A DNA stretch of 52,684 nt, from the NCBI GenBank assembly GCA_015999765.1, contig JAECQR010000013.1, positions 1-52,684 on the forward strand, written 5' to 3'. Every line of letters begins with the position of its first letter. Within the stretch, counting starts at the first letter, position 1. Shown piece by piece: positions 24,985 to 34,400 of this stretch. Both the position numbers and the translations under genes were made by a program. Below the pieces are notes generated by a model. That model searched no databases, had not been told where the DNA came from, and worked only from the letters and a program-made list of their open reading frames with translations. Origin of the DNA: Flavobacteriia bacterium (lineage in GTDB: Bacteria; Bacteroidota; Bacteroidia; Flavobacteriales; Weeksellaceae).

Positions 24985-25767
24985 TTATTTTGTTCCAAGA
25001 GCTACCATCACCGCTTTCTGCACGGTTTTCTGTGATGCATACTGCGCGCCGCAAAGAAGGCTGCTGAAGAGATAATCACCTTTTGCAACCACAATGGTAT
25101 TATCGCTTTCTGCGGGTATTGCGAGCCTGTATTTTGTATTGCCAACGCCCTCAATTCTCATGATAATATTGCACTTGGATTTGTTTTCGATCAGTACGAT
25201 ACTTTCTTTACTGTTGGGATCGTTATCAAAAAGGGAATTCAGGATTTTTACTGTATTATTCTTATGTTCGATCGGATTTACAGACATCAGCATCTCGAAT
25301 TCTGCTTCTTCGGGATTTATATATCCTGAGGACGCGCCTCCTGCTGAAGTGGCCGGTGCAGAGGTTCCCGCACTGCCATATGATTTCGTTACATAAGTGC
25401 CCGGTTTTTTCTGCGCTTCCTCCCGGTATTTTGCGATCTGCTTCTGTTTGATTATTTCATTCATCTCATCGAAACTTATTCTTGTGGAAGGTTTGCGTTT
25501 CAGAATGGCAAGCTTCTCCTGAAAATCCTTCACTCTCTGATCTGCGGGATGTGCCGTCTTAATATAGTCGTTCAACAGTTTTACAAGTCGTGGTTTCAGT
25601 ACAGAACGTTTCGGATCATCCGGATGGGCGATGCGCAGGTAAGAATCTATTTCGTAAATATTGTAGCTGCGAAGAATATTGCTGAAATCTTTGCCTTTGC
25701 GCTGGGCAGAGAGATTACAGAGTGATAACAACATTAAAAAACAAAATAAATTTTTAACAAAAGACAT
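24985..25767 (-). CDS. Exported protein of the three-member paralogous family, long form
   Basis: 260 residues with signal peptide to about residue 22 (LCNLSAQRKG). It is the longest member. The N-terminal unit NILRSYNIYEIDSYLRIAHPDDPKRSVL is followed by a second, similar IKTAHPADQRVKDFQEKLAILKRK. A basic, Ser/Gly/Ala-rich linker (about 95-155) comes next. The C-terminal domain (EFEMLMSVNPIEHK, LFDNDPNSKESIVLIENKSKCNIIMRIEG, AKGDYLFSSLLCGAQYASQK) is shared with the genes at 2789 and 23588. Function unknown; export and the conserved cysteines point to a periplasmic or surface role. Confidence 0.8.
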   Translation of the reverse strand: MSFVKNLFCFLMLLSLCNLSAQRKGKDFSNILRSYNIYEIDSYLRIAHPDDPKRSVLKPRLVKLLNDYIKTAHPADQRVKDFQEKLAILKRKPSTRISFDEMNEIIKQKQIAKYREEAQKKPGTYVTKSYGSAGTSAPATSAGGASSGYINPEEAEFEMLMSVNPIEHKNNTVKILNSLFDNDPNSKESIVLIENKSKCNIIMRIEGVGNTKYRLAIPAESDNTIVVAKGDYLFSSLLCGAQYASQKTVQKAVMVALGTK

Positions 25768-25825
25768 TCAGTGAAATTTATGAGTTAATATACAGCAGGA
25801 CACTAAATCCCAAATAACGAGGCGC

Positions 25826-25833
25826 CAAATATA
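25826..25833 (-). promoter_or_regulatory. Promoter -7 box of 24985 gene
   Basis: CAAATATA on the plus strand reads TATATTTG on the minus strand; leader about 54 nt. Confidence 0.45.
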
Positions 25834-25874
25834 AAACTTTAAATTTAACATAAAAAATTAAAAATCACGAAAAA

Positions 25875-26666
25875 TCACTTCGTAATCTCCATTAAGTGTG
25901 AATTCCGCAGACGCCGCTGGTAAATTGGTAGATATTTCTCAATGTAAACTGACACCGCTTCGTAATTATTGCTTTGTACGTAGGGCAATATATTATCTGA
26001 GGTATACACGAACTGCAGGAAATTATCGATATAATTTGCGGGAATTTTCAGATTGGTAAAATACTCGGTCCCGAAGTAATTCCTGATTCCGTTTACCGCA
26101 CCGTTCATTTTCTCGTACTGTTGGGTGCGTTCTTTCTTCTTTCTTTCGCCGGAAAGGATGTCGTATATACTTTCTATACTGAAAGTGAGACCTCCGCCTG
26201 CAAATCCTGCTACGGGGAGCTGGGGTGGCGTACCGTCGCCTTTCGGAGCCGGTAATCCGATTATTTTCTGAAGCGCAAGCACCTTTTCACCGTTTTTAAG
26301 CGAACTTACGTCTTTCCGCAGATTTCCGGTGGGTTTAAATTTGCTGATCACCACTTCCTGAATATCATAATAGGCGATCTTCAGTTCTACGAAATTGTTT
26401 GAATTCTGAAGGTCATCAGCGCTTACTGTTACATCTTTTCTGTCTGTAACAATTGAAGTGAATCGGATGATATCACCTGGTTTTGCAGGGATCTTAAAAG
26501 CCCCGAAATAATCTGTATAAACCGTACTTTGGGAAGTAAGGTTGGTTACATAAACCTGGTTCAGGTAATACACCGAATTATCTCTGATGATAATTTCTCC
26601 GGAAAAAAACTGGGCCTGAACTTTAGCAATCAACAGTAAAGTGGCGAGCAGAAAAAATTTCTTCAT
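25875..26666 (-). CDS. Exported protein with carboxypeptidase-regulatory-like domain
   Basis: 263 residues from the ATG at 26666; the GTG two codons earlier is rejected because it sits at the predicted transcription start. Signal peptide MKKFFLLATLLLIAKVQAQ. Residues 20-110 form a beta-sandwich of the carboxypeptidase D regulatory type (FSGEIIIRDNSVYYLNQVYVTNL, AFKIPAKPGDIIRFTS, VELKIAYYDIQEVVIS). A helical part with a charged GERKKKERTQQYEKM stretch and an RNYFGTEYFTNLKIPANYI segment follows. Such proteins are common near the T9SS and SusCD systems of flavobacteria; role unknown. Confidence 0.75.
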   Translation of the reverse strand: MKKFFLLATLLLIAKVQAQFFSGEIIIRDNSVYYLNQVYVTNLTSQSTVYTDYFGAFKIPAKPGDIIRFTSIVTDRKDVTVSADDLQNSNNFVELKIAYYDIQEVVISKFKPTGNLRKDVSSLKNGEKVLALQKIIGLPAPKGDGTPPQLPVAGFAGGGLTFSIESIYDILSGERKKKERTQQYEKMNGAVNGIRNYFGTEYFTNLKIPANYIDNFLQFVYTSDNILPYVQSNNYEAVSVYIEKYLPIYQRRLRNSHLMEITK

Positions 26667-26674
26667 ATACACGG

Positions 26675-26682
26675 CAAAAATA
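26675..26682 (-). promoter_or_regulatory. Promoter -7 box of 25875 gene
   Basis: CAAAAATA on the plus strand (minus TATTTTTG) lies 9 bp from the ATG, so the mRNA should be almost leaderless. Confidence 0.5.
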
Positions 26683-26814
26683 AGTGAAATATCACATAAC
26701 CTACGGTGATAAGATGGGATTTTGCGGTTAAAGTTAGGTTAAACTGAGTATTAAATTGTTAAATAATCCCAAAGTATGATCGCGGGAAAACGTCATAGAA
26801 TTTTTATGACAAAA

Positions 26815-26846
26815 CAAAAAAAATCCCCGGCGGTATTCCGGGGATT
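26815..26846 (-). terminator. Terminator of T9SS metalloprotease gene
   Basis: AATCCCCGG (26822-26830), 7-nt loop, CCGGGGATT (26838-26846), with a T-run on the minus strand. Confidence 0.85.
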
Positions 26847-26866
26847 CATGATATAAATAATGAAAC

Positions 26867-29794
26867 TTATTTTTTGATAAATTTCACTTTTTCAACATTT
26901 CCTTTATCTTCTACTGAGATGATGTAAACACCAGCCTGTAATTTGGAAACAGAAACTTTATTGTCGGTAATTTTTCCTTTAGCTATCAACTGACCAGACA
27001 CATTGTAAATTGCGTATAAAGCATTGTTCGATACTTTAGATACATTTAAAATATCGGCTGCTGGGTTAGGATAAACCTGAACATTCGAAAGAGAATTCTC
27101 ACCTGTTGCAAGTGTTCCGATAATTAATGTATAATCCTCAACCTGCCCATAGGTAGACGTACCACATGGATTAACATTTCCGCCCAAAGATGAATCATGT
27201 AATCTAACTCTCATTCTTGTTGTACCTGTATTAGCAGTGGCAGGAATTTCGATGGTTCCAGTCCAAGGAGAAAGTTTCTTAGGAGTGACTAATACAAGTT
27301 CTCCTTCATCATCAAAATCTTTATCTTGATTAAAATCAATCCAAACTCTTACCTCATCACTAGAATAAGATGTTCCTGTGAAAGAAGCGGTAAATGTATA
27401 GCTGGAAGTTTTGGTAACATTACCTACAACGGATGTGAAATCTTCATAACCCGCTGTGCTTGTTGAACTTTTATTGATGTCTGCAAAAGTTACATTTGAG
27501 ATTTTCTCAAAACTTGTTGATGTTGCACCAGCAGTACAATATGTAGGATCCGTGGTAGTAAATGTATATACTGTTGTACAGCCACTTGCAGATCCAAACG
27601 CATTTTTAGGAACGACCTTCCAGTAATACTGTGTGGAAGCACTAAGATTCGAAACTGAATATGAAGTGGTAGAGACAGTAGCAATCAAGGTAGTAGGGTC
27701 GGCAGTAGTACCTAAATAAACATCATACAGTTCCGCAGGTTCGCCTCCAACCGGAGCAGTCCATGTTAAGTTTAAAGGCGTTGTATAAACGATACCCATT
27801 GCATTATTTGCAGGTGAAGTTAATGTAGCACAGTTAGGCGCAGCAGTCGGCGTTTTTGAAACCGTTGCAGATCCTATAGCGTAGAATACGTTTCCGATTG
27901 CTGAAACTCGCACTTTTATTGGTGTACCTGAGGGTAATGCAATCTGTAAGTCCTCTGAACCATCATTAGGAGTGGATTCTGCGAGAACGGCCCAGGTAGC
28001 ACCATTGTCGGTAGTGTAGTCAATTTTAACGTTTGCGACATTAAATGGTGCTGCGTTAGTTCCCACAACATCCCATAAGAATGGCTTAGCATTATCATTG
28101 AATAGAGTGGTAGAAGTCACTTTGAAAGGTCCGTTTGCGTGTACGGTCACTTTCTGTAAAGCTGACTGTGTTTGCTTCTGAGCAATATCTGCGTTGTTAT
28201 CACGTACAGTAACTCGGAAGTTGGTTGTTCTTGCTACGGTAGAAACCGCTTCCCAATCAGCATTATTTTTAAGATTTCCTGCTAAAACGGTAGAAAGCTT
28301 AGGGAAATAACGTGTAGGATTGGTTGTAGGAGTCCATGATCTGAATGTAGGTCCGCTGGTCAGTGTTCCTAAGTTGGTTATGGTAGTGCCCGAAGACGCA
28401 TTATCAACCTGCTCCCAAGTATACGTCATCGGATCGCCTTCCTGATCAGTTGCCTGAGCTGTTAAGACGAAGGCTGTACCTTTCGGGATAGTAACATCTG
28501 CCATCGCGGTAATTACCGGTGGATTGTTGTTCACTGAAGTTTCGATATCGCAGGTTTTTGCGATAAGGTTATTCTGCACCTGAATGATTGAATTGATGTG
28601 GAAATAAGCATCAGAATGCTGCTGAACATTCTGGCTGGTAATACCTGCATATCCCATAATGGTAGAACCTGAGCCTGGCTCCACATTCTGTCCTGTACCT
28701 TCAAGACTCATGGAGAAGGTATGGTTTGCACCCAGTTGGTGACCAATTTCGTGGGCTACATAATCGATATCGAAGTTATCTCCCATTGGGATTCCGTCAG
28801 CAGGAGAAGTAATTCCGGAGCCTTTACCGTTAGCAGTAGGTACACCAGACCCATTCAGTGGCGGGCTGATACATACACAGCCGATACAGCCTGCGTTACC
28901 GCCACCTCCGGAAGCGCCGAACATGTGACCGATATCGTAATTGGCTTCACCAGCAACCGCAGTAATCGCTTTCTGTGCCGCAAGGTTCCAGCTTGATAAA
29001 CTAGTGGAATATGGATCTGTGGCAGGATCAGGGTAGATAAGTGCCGGGAAATCCTGAAGAATTAAGTGAAGCCCAAAATCCATTTCGAAAACACCGTTAC
29101 ATCTTGTAAGTGTTGCGTTAATCGCTGTCATAGCACCTGCAACACCACCAAAATACTGGGTATATTCACCGTTTGTAGTCATCGCCAGACGCATGGTTCT
29201 GTATTTTTTATCAGAAGCTTTGCTGAAATCTGTAGGATTGTTGGTAAAAGTCTTTCCGGACATGTAGAGTTTGTCCATTTGCGCCTTGGTTAAAGGAGTT
29301 TCGCTTGTAGAACAAACAAATGCTTTATCTTCTTCTGTTTTATTGGTTTTCGGATGAACACCGTAAACAGATTTAGCTGTATTCTGAGGTTCAATAAATT
29401 CGTAATTACCGTTTCTTACAACCATCGACTGGAAATCGTTTGGCGCAACACTGAATCTTACGATCGCATTTGGATCATCAATACCTATCCCAACATATGA
29501 ACCTAACTGGTATCTGTCAGCGATAGATTTCACTACTACAGGCGAACTGTAAACTGCAAATCTTTCGATCTTTCCGTTAAGAGTTGGGAGTTTAATTTCT
29601 ACGGGAACAGCGTTGCTGCCGGTTTCCTGCGCATTGGCAAGTTTCGATCTCATTGCATTAAGATCCAGGGAATAATAACTCTTGACGTTTGACGCCGTTC
29701 GAATTTTCTCACCCTGCATTGATGTTGGACTCCATTGTGCAAAGGCAGCCGTTGTCATCAATCCGCAAAGTAAAGAAGTAAAAATTCTCTTCAT
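26867..29794 (-). CDS. T9SS-secreted zinc metalloprotease (reprolysin-like) with FnIII and GEVED domains
   Basis: 975 residues. Signal peptide to AFAQ (residue 20), then a propeptide-like region. The catalytic metzincin domain (about 200-415) has the zinc motif HEIGHQLGANH at 348-358 and the Met-turn MGYAGI at 380. Next come Ig-like segments beginning NNPPVITAMADVTIPKG, a fibronectin type III domain (LTSPANNAMGI...YYWKVVPKNAFG), a GEVED domain (WIDFNQDKDFDDEGE, YGQVEDYTL) and a T9SS type A sorting domain (VYPNPAADILNVS...KVKFIKK). It should digest protein outside the cell. Monocistronic, with a canonical promoter. Confidence 0.93.
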   Translation of the reverse strand: MKRIFTSLLCGLMTTAAFAQWSPTSMQGEKIRTASNVKSYYSLDLNAMRSKLANAQETGSNAVPVEIKLPTLNGKIERFAVYSSPVVVKSIADRYQLGSYVGIGIDDPNAIVRFSVAPNDFQSMVVRNGNYEFIEPQNTAKSVYGVHPKTNKTEEDKAFVCSTSETPLTKAQMDKLYMSGKTFTNNPTDFSKASDKKYRTMRLAMTTNGEYTQYFGGVAGAMTAINATLTRCNGVFEMDFGLHLILQDFPALIYPDPATDPYSTSLSSWNLAAQKAITAVAGEANYDIGHMFGASGGGGNAGCIGCVCISPPLNGSGVPTANGKGSGITSPADGIPMGDNFDIDYVAHEIGHQLGANHTFSMSLEGTGQNVEPGSGSTIMGYAGITSQNVQQHSDAYFHINSIIQVQNNLIAKTCDIETSVNNNPPVITAMADVTIPKGTAFVLTAQATDQEGDPMTYTWEQVDNASSGTTITNLGTLTSGPTFRSWTPTTNPTRYFPKLSTVLAGNLKNNADWEAVSTVARTTNFRVTVRDNNADIAQKQTQSALQKVTVHANGPFKVTSTTLFNDNAKPFLWDVVGTNAAPFNVANVKIDYTTDNGATWAVLAESTPNDGSEDLQIALPSGTPIKVRVSAIGNVFYAIGSATVSKTPTAAPNCATLTSPANNAMGIVYTTPLNLTWTAPVGGEPAELYDVYLGTTADPTTLIATVSTTSYSVSNLSASTQYYWKVVPKNAFGSASGCTTVYTFTTTDPTYCTAGATSTSFEKISNVTFADINKSSTSTAGYEDFTSVVGNVTKTSSYTFTASFTGTSYSSDEVRVWIDFNQDKDFDDEGELVLVTPKKLSPWTGTIEIPATANTGTTRMRVRLHDSSLGGNVNPCGTSTYGQVEDYTLIIGTLATGENSLSNVQVYPNPAADILNVSKVSNNALYAIYNVSGQLIAKGKITDNKVSVSKLQAGVYIISVEDKGNVEKVKFIKK

Positions 29795-29823
29795 AGATTA
29801 ATTATTTTTTATTGAATTAATCC

Positions 29824-29854
29824 CAAAAGTAATTTTTTTTTTCAGACTGTCAAA
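29824..29854 (-). promoter_or_regulatory. Metalloprotease promoter, canonical
   Basis: On the minus strand TTTG (29851-29854), a 19-nt spacer and TACTTTTG (29824-29831). The spacing is that of the Bacteroidota consensus; the leader is about 25 nt. The rest of the 254-base spacer up to 30048 is A/T-rich with nothing else recognised. Confidence 0.7.
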
Positions 29855-30048
29855 ATAATAATAGCATTAATTTATTTAATTCGCAAAACTTCCGTCAATT
29901 ATTCCATTGATTAATTATATAATTCGTACAAAATTATATAAATTAATAAAAAAAATCTAATCGTTACAAGTTATTTAAGAAAACTGAAGTTCAAAACCTG
30001 CATGAAAATTTACGAGTAAATTATTCATTACATAATAGTTAGTTTCCT

Positions 30049-30708
30049 TTAAAAATGATAGGCAATATTCCATGCAAAGCCTACATTGAACTTTGCGGAA
30101 CTTTTGCCGAAACCTGGAACAATCATCGGCTTGATATCATCCTGAGTGGTTGAAAAAAGCAAATATCTCGGCTGCATATTCACATCAATATAAAAAGGAG
30201 ATTCGAAAAGCTGAACCCGGCCACCAACCGTGGCTTCAAGCCAGTAAGAACTTTGAGAAGATGCGGGAAACGCTACCGAAGCCTCACTTCCGCCGTAGCC
30301 CCGTACCGGAACAGCCCTGTATTCCTGATTATAAAATGAACCTGCAGCTTTTGCACCGGCATAAAAGCCGTTCAGTTCATTTTCTTTGTCTTTCGCCAAC
30401 ATGTAAAAAGCACCCAGTTTCAAAAAAGGTCCATTTACGGAAGCGTCGTAACCGTTTTTCCGATAAATATCTTTTTCAAAACCTGCTTCGGCAACAGCAT
30501 AAATATTCTTTGAAATTTTGGAAGACACAAAACCCTGAAAGAGTTTTCTTTCTCCAAACACCCCGATTCCAGCATTCAATACATCAATCCCGACCATGAA
30601 ATTGGGTTCATATTTCCATTTGGTTTTCAAACTGTCCTGCTCGTTCTGTGCAAACGACGCTACAAAGACAAAACTAAAAAAGAAGGAAAAAATGAGTCTT
30701 GGATTCAT
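30049..30708 (-). CDS. DUF6048-like outer-membrane-type protein
   Basis: 219 residues, signal peptide MNPRLIFSFFFSFVFVASFAQ. The rest alternates short amphipathic strands (GVFGERKLFQGFVSSKISKNIYAVAEAGFEKDIY, FLKLGAFYMLAKDKEN, YFYSN-type turns) and ends FNVGFAWNIAYHF with a terminal aromatic residue. This is typical of a small outer-membrane beta-barrel. I recall the family as DUF6048, usually next to rlmD in flavobacteria. Its start overlaps the end of the preceding gene by 35 bases in another frame. Confidence 0.7.
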   Translation of the reverse strand: MNPRLIFSFFFSFVFVASFAQNEQDSLKTKWKYEPNFMVGIDVLNAGIGVFGERKLFQGFVSSKISKNIYAVAEAGFEKDIYRKNGYDASVNGPFLKLGAFYMLAKDKENELNGFYAGAKAAGSFYNQEYRAVPVRGYGGSEASVAFPASSQSSYWLEATVGGRVQLFESPFYIDVNMQPRYLLFSTTQDDIKPMIVPGFGKSSAKFNVGFAWNIAYHF

Positions 30709-31153
30709 CGGAAATTTGGGTTTGGTTTTGTTCGGTATCTACAACAGGATTCGGAACTTCAAGAACTGCGCTTGCGTTTTCGTACACTTTTTTAATTCCG
30801 CAGGCCGGCGAAACGTACTCGGATTTGGTAGTGTAATTAATTTTTACCTCTGATGTAATTGCTGAGCGCGATAAACCAACATATATTTTGGTGAACGGCG
30901 CATCATCAACCCGCAATGGGATAAATACCGAATCGGTTCTTGTTTTAGTCGCAATTACAGGAATCTGACCGTTTCCGTAATCCACGTTTACAAAAAGTGA
31001 ATCCAGCGTTTTTGCTTTTCCGGTGGCTTTGGTTTTAAATTTCAGCTTCAGCCGCGGAGTCGCTTCGCCGCTTATGCAGATATCATCATCGCTTCCACAG
31101 GAAAAGAGCGTAAATAAAAATACTGAAAGGAGAAATATTTTCAGAAATTTCAT
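30674..31153 (-). CDS. DUF6452-like lipoprotein
   Basis: 159 residues; leader MKFLKIFLLSVFLFTLFSC ends in a lipobox (Cys19). The mature part starts GSDDDICISGEATPRLKLKFK and carries SLFVNVDYGNGQIPVIA and a late YVSPACGIKKVYEN cysteine segment. I recall the family as DUF6452, found with rlmD and DUF6048. It starts 13 nt after rlmD and overlaps the following gene, so the three are one transcription unit. Function unknown. Confidence 0.7.
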   Translation of the reverse strand: MKFLKIFLLSVFLFTLFSCGSDDDICISGEATPRLKLKFKTKATGKAKTLDSLFVNVDYGNGQIPVIATKTRTDSVFIPLRVDDAPFTKIYVGLSRSAITSEVKINYTTKSEYVSPACGIKKVYENASAVLEVPNPVVDTEQNQTQISDESKTHFFLLF

Positions 31154-31166
31154 GATTCAAATGTAC

Positions 31167-32576
31167 TTAAATCTTAACTAAAAGCGCAATATTTTCCACA
31201 TGATGCGTCTGTGGGAACATATCTACAGGAAGAATTTTCACCAATCGGTAATGTTCTTTCATCAGCGCCATATCTCTGGCCTGCGTCGCCGAATTACAGC
31301 TAACGTAAACAATTTTTTCAGGGGAAAGCTTCAGAATCTGTTCTACAACTTTCTGGTGCATCCCGTCGCGCGGCGGATCTGTAATCAGCACATCAGCTTT
31401 CGGATGGTTGGCAAGAAAATCATCATTGAAGATATCTTTCATATCGCCACAGTAGAAAGTACAGTTTGAAAGTCCGTTCAGTTCTGCGTGTTCTTTTGCC
31501 GCATTAATCGCTTCCTGAACCGATTCGATGCCAATCACCTGTTTTGCATTTCTGGCAACATATTGTGCGATTGTTCCGGTTCCTGTATAAAGATCGTAAA
31601 CTACCTCATCACCTTTCAGATCGGCAAATTCCAAAGTTTTTCTGTAAAGTTCCAGCGCCTGCTTATAATTCGTCTGGAAGAAAGATTTCGGACCGATTTT
31701 AAAGTGAAGACCATCCATTTCCTCCATTAAAAATCCGTCGCCGGAATACGTTACAACATGCTGGTCGTAGATGGAATCGTTTTGTTTTGAATTAATGCAA
31801 TACACCAAAGTTTTTATCTGCGGGAATTCGTTCAAAAGGAAATCAAATAATTTTTCACGGTTTTCTTTATCATCACGGAAAAGCTGGAAGAGAACCATCC
31901 ACTCGCCTTTTGAGTTTTGGCGCAACATTAAAGTCCGTAAAAATCCGGTCTGTTCTTTCACATCGAAAAACTCAAGTCCGTTTGCTACGGCATACTGTTT
32001 TACGGCAAGTCGGATGAAATTTGAAGGATCTTCCTGAAGCCAGCATTCCTTAAGATCAAGAATTTTGCTCCACATTCCCGGAATATGAAATCCTAAAGCG
32101 TCACGGTTTCCGAAATTTTCTTCGGAACTTATTTCGTATTGGGTGAGCCAGCGTGCATTGGAAAAAGAAAATTCCATTTTATTGCGGTAGAAATACTCTT
32201 CGGTGCTTCCTAAAATAGGTAAGGTTTCGAAATCCTCAAATCCGCCGATTCTTTTGATGTGGTTGAAAACTTCGTCCTGTTTGAAATCGAGCTGTTTTTC
32301 GTAAGCAAGATTCTGCCATTTGCAGCCTCCACAAACCCCGAAATGAATACATTTCGGCTCCACTCTGAAAGGTGATCTTTCAATGATTTCGGCAACGTCA
32401 GCTTCGAAATATTTTGACTTCGATTTTTTTACACGGGCATTTACCACATCACCCGGAACAGCTCCCGTAACCAGAACGGTTTTACCTTCTTCGGTTCTGC
32501 CTACTGCAACACCTTTTGCACCTGCTGAAACCAGTTTTATATTTTCTAAAACAATGTTTTTACTTTTCCTTCTCAT
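31167..32576 (-). CDS. rlmD: 23S rRNA (uracil-5-)-methyltransferase RlmD
   Basis: 469 residues from the ATG at 32576; a TTG two codons upstream is rejected. Domains: TRAM (about 1-60), the Fe-S cluster cysteines CIHFGVCGGCKW (about 76-88), a central beta domain and the SAM-dependent methyltransferase part with DLYTGTGTIAQYVA, ITDPPRDGMH and the nucleophile loop YVSCNSATQARD. It makes m5U in 23S rRNA. First gene of the unit rlmD-DUF6452-DUF6048. The exact target base (U747 or U1939) cannot be told from sequence. Confidence 0.93.
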   Translation of the reverse strand: MRRKSKNIVLENIKLVSAGAKGVAVGRTEEGKTVLVTGAVPGDVVNARVKKSKSKYFEADVAEIIERSPFRVEPKCIHFGVCGGCKWQNLAYEKQLDFKQDEVFNHIKRIGGFEDFETLPILGSTEEYFYRNKMEFSFSNARWLTQYEISSEENFGNRDALGFHIPGMWSKILDLKECWLQEDPSNFIRLAVKQYAVANGLEFFDVKEQTGFLRTLMLRQNSKGEWMVLFQLFRDDKENREKLFDFLLNEFPQIKTLVYCINSKQNDSIYDQHVVTYSGDGFLMEEMDGLHFKIGPKSFFQTNYKQALELYRKTLEFADLKGDEVVYDLYTGTGTIAQYVARNAKQVIGIESVQEAINAAKEHAELNGLSNCTFYCGDMKDIFNDDFLANHPKADVLITDPPRDGMHQKVVEQILKLSPEKIVYVSCNSATQARDMALMKEHYRLVKILPVDMFPQTHHVENIALLVKI

Positions 32577-32594
32577 CTTCAATTATAATGAGCA

Positions 32595-32602
32595 CAAAAA
32601 TA
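32595..32602 (-). promoter_or_regulatory. rlmD promoter -7 box
   Basis: CAAAAATA on the plus strand (minus TATTTTTG); leader about 15 nt to the ATG at 32576. Confidence 0.55.
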
Positions 32603-32693
32603 AGGTTTTGAAAATAAAAAGAGGCGATAATTCGATTTAAGGTAAAGTCAATTATAATTTGACCGGCAAAACATATGAAAGACGATATATATT

Positions 32694-32726
32694 TAAAAAA
32701 AATCCCGCCAGAAAAACTGACGGGAT
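32694..32726 (-). terminator. Terminator of thioredoxin-fold lipoprotein gene
   Basis: ATCCCGCCAG (32702-32711), AAAAA loop, CTGACGGGAT (32717-32726), with a long T-run on the minus strand. Confidence 0.8.
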
Positions 32727-32749
32727 AATAGTAGATCTTTGCGTCTAAA

Positions 32750-34267
32750 TTATTTTGTTGGAGCAGCTTCCGGTTGTGGAACCGCCTGCGGAGCCAGCAA
32801 ATCATTCTGTAAAGTAACTTCCGGCTGAACAGTTGGTGCTTTCAACCCGGAAAGTTTGTCCAGTACCGTTACAATTTCAGGATCACCCAAATTATAGAAG
32901 AAACGGCTAGCAATTTTTCCGTCTTTATCCAAAACCACGAAAGAAGGAAGTTTGAAACCGTAAATTCCAAGATCTTTTGCAATCTGCGAAGTAAGCCCGC
33001 CTTCACCGTAAACATTGTTTCCGGGAATTCCTTTTAACATTGCGTTGCTGGTTTTAATAAACTGTTCTTTGGTATCATCTAAATTCACAAAAGTGAAATC
33101 CATTTTAGATTTATAGAAATTTACCACTTCTTTCAGCACAGGAACTGTACCTTCGGAAATGTAAGGATTCCATGATGCGTAAAACATTACTAAAGTCGGT
33201 TTTCCTTTTGCATCTGCTAATTTGAAAGCACTACCATCCTGCTTAATTAATTTCGCTGCAGGTGCTGCTTCGCCGGCTTTTGGACCCGCAATAACGAACT
33301 GAATTCGCTGCATATCTTTTTTGATCCCCGCATCCTTAATTTTCTCATTAATGATTTTGTTGATTTTGTTGGTATTTTCGGTAGTCATTCCCGGGGCAAT
33401 ATCGCCGCTTGAAAGTACGAAAGCCAACAGATAATCTTTGGTCAGCTGAGAAAGGTCCTTTTTAGTATCAAGAAATTCAGCAAATAATTCAGAAGAAAGC
33501 GCTGTACCTGTTGCATTTTTATTGGTAGCAAAAGTCTGGAATTCCGGGCTGAGTTTTCCCAAAAGATAATTTCTGTAGATCGGCTGGGTTTTCAACAGTC
33601 TGTCGCTGTCGGTATCCAACTTCGCTACAGCATCTGTAAAGTTTTTTGAAGCTTTGTAAGCAGGATTTTGTGTAGCCTGCGGATGGTTTGCCTCATATTG
33701 GCTCATCAATCCAAGAATACTTGCATTAAGCTCGTCTTTCTTAAACTCTACTACTTCGTTGTCGGCAGAAGTTTTCTTAGCTGCTGCATCGATACTTTTA
33801 CCGATATCGGTACGGATTTTTTCAGCTTCTTTAAGAAAATCGGCTTCTTTTTTCATTACCAGTTCACCAACATTGATTTTGCCGGCATAACCCTGAATAA
33901 ATTTCGTTACCTCTAAAAGGAAATCGTTGTTGTTCTTTGCATCACCTGTAATGGTAAACTGATTCGGGAACATTGAAGCCTGGCCGGAGATATTGAGTTC
34001 CTGGCCGCCTTTAAGATAAATCATTGCTGTTTTACCGGCGTAAGACATGATATACATCCCGTTTTTAGGTGCTTCGAAACTTCCGGAGAAGCTCCCTTTG
34101 CTGTCTACTCCTAAGTTAACCAATGGAAGCGTTGCAACGCCAGAAGCTTCTACAAACTCGATTCTTTCGAGGGGTGAACCACCGGCAAAGTTACCTTTTA
34201 CCTCTACTTTTTTTGAACACGACATCGCTACGAAAGCGAACATCAATAAGAAAAAATATTTACTCAT
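32750..34267 (-). CDS. Thioredoxin-fold (TlpA-like) lipoprotein lacking CxxC
   Basis: 505 residues from the ATG at 34267, which gives leader MSKYFFLLMFAFVAMSC with lipobox Cys17; the ATG at 34297 would bury it. N-terminal DUF4369-like beta domain (VEVKGNFAGG...IYLKGGQELNISGQ), a helical middle (about 120-330) and a C-terminal thioredoxin-like fold with TLVMFYASWNPYISEGTVP, VNLDD and the cis-Pro segment KLPSFVVLDKDGKIASRF. Where TlpA has WCxxC this protein has WNPYI, so it cannot do dithiol redox chemistry. The last 25 residues are Pro/Gln/Ala-rich. It may be a structural or binding derivative. Confidence 0.85.
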   Translation of the reverse strand: MSKYFFLLMFAFVAMSCSKKVEVKGNFAGGSPLERIEFVEASGVATLPLVNLGVDSKGSFSGSFEAPKNGMYIMSYAGKTAMIYLKGGQELNISGQASMFPNQFTITGDAKNNNDFLLEVTKFIQGYAGKINVGELVMKKEADFLKEAEKIRTDIGKSIDAAAKKTSADNEVVEFKKDELNASILGLMSQYEANHPQATQNPAYKASKNFTDAVAKLDTDSDRLLKTQPIYRNYLLGKLSPEFQTFATNKNATGTALSSELFAEFLDTKKDLSQLTKDYLLAFVLSSGDIAPGMTTENTNKINKIINEKIKDAGIKKDMQRIQFVIAGPKAGEAAPAAKLIKQDGSAFKLADAKGKPTLVMFYASWNPYISEGTVPVLKEVVNFYKSKMDFTFVNLDDTKEQFIKTSNAMLKGIPGNNVYGEGGLTSQIAKDLGIYGFKLPSFVVLDKDGKIASRFFYNLGDPEIVTVLDKLSGLKAPTVQPEVTLQNDLLAPQAVPQPEAAPTK

Positions 34268-34333
34268 GTTTTTTTGATTGTATATAAATTTTTGCATTTT
34301 TAATTTCTCGAGTGATCTTATTTAAATTTCGAG

Positions 34334-34341
34334 CAAAAATA
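34334..34341 (-). promoter_or_regulatory. Promoter -7 box of thioredoxin-fold lipoprotein
   Basis: CAAAAATA on the plus strand (minus TATTTTTG), about 65 bp before the chosen ATG. Confidence 0.5.
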
Positions 34342-34400
34342 AGTTATATAAAGAGTTATAGAAAATTAAAATCAGATAATTGTGAAAATTTAACAAAGAA

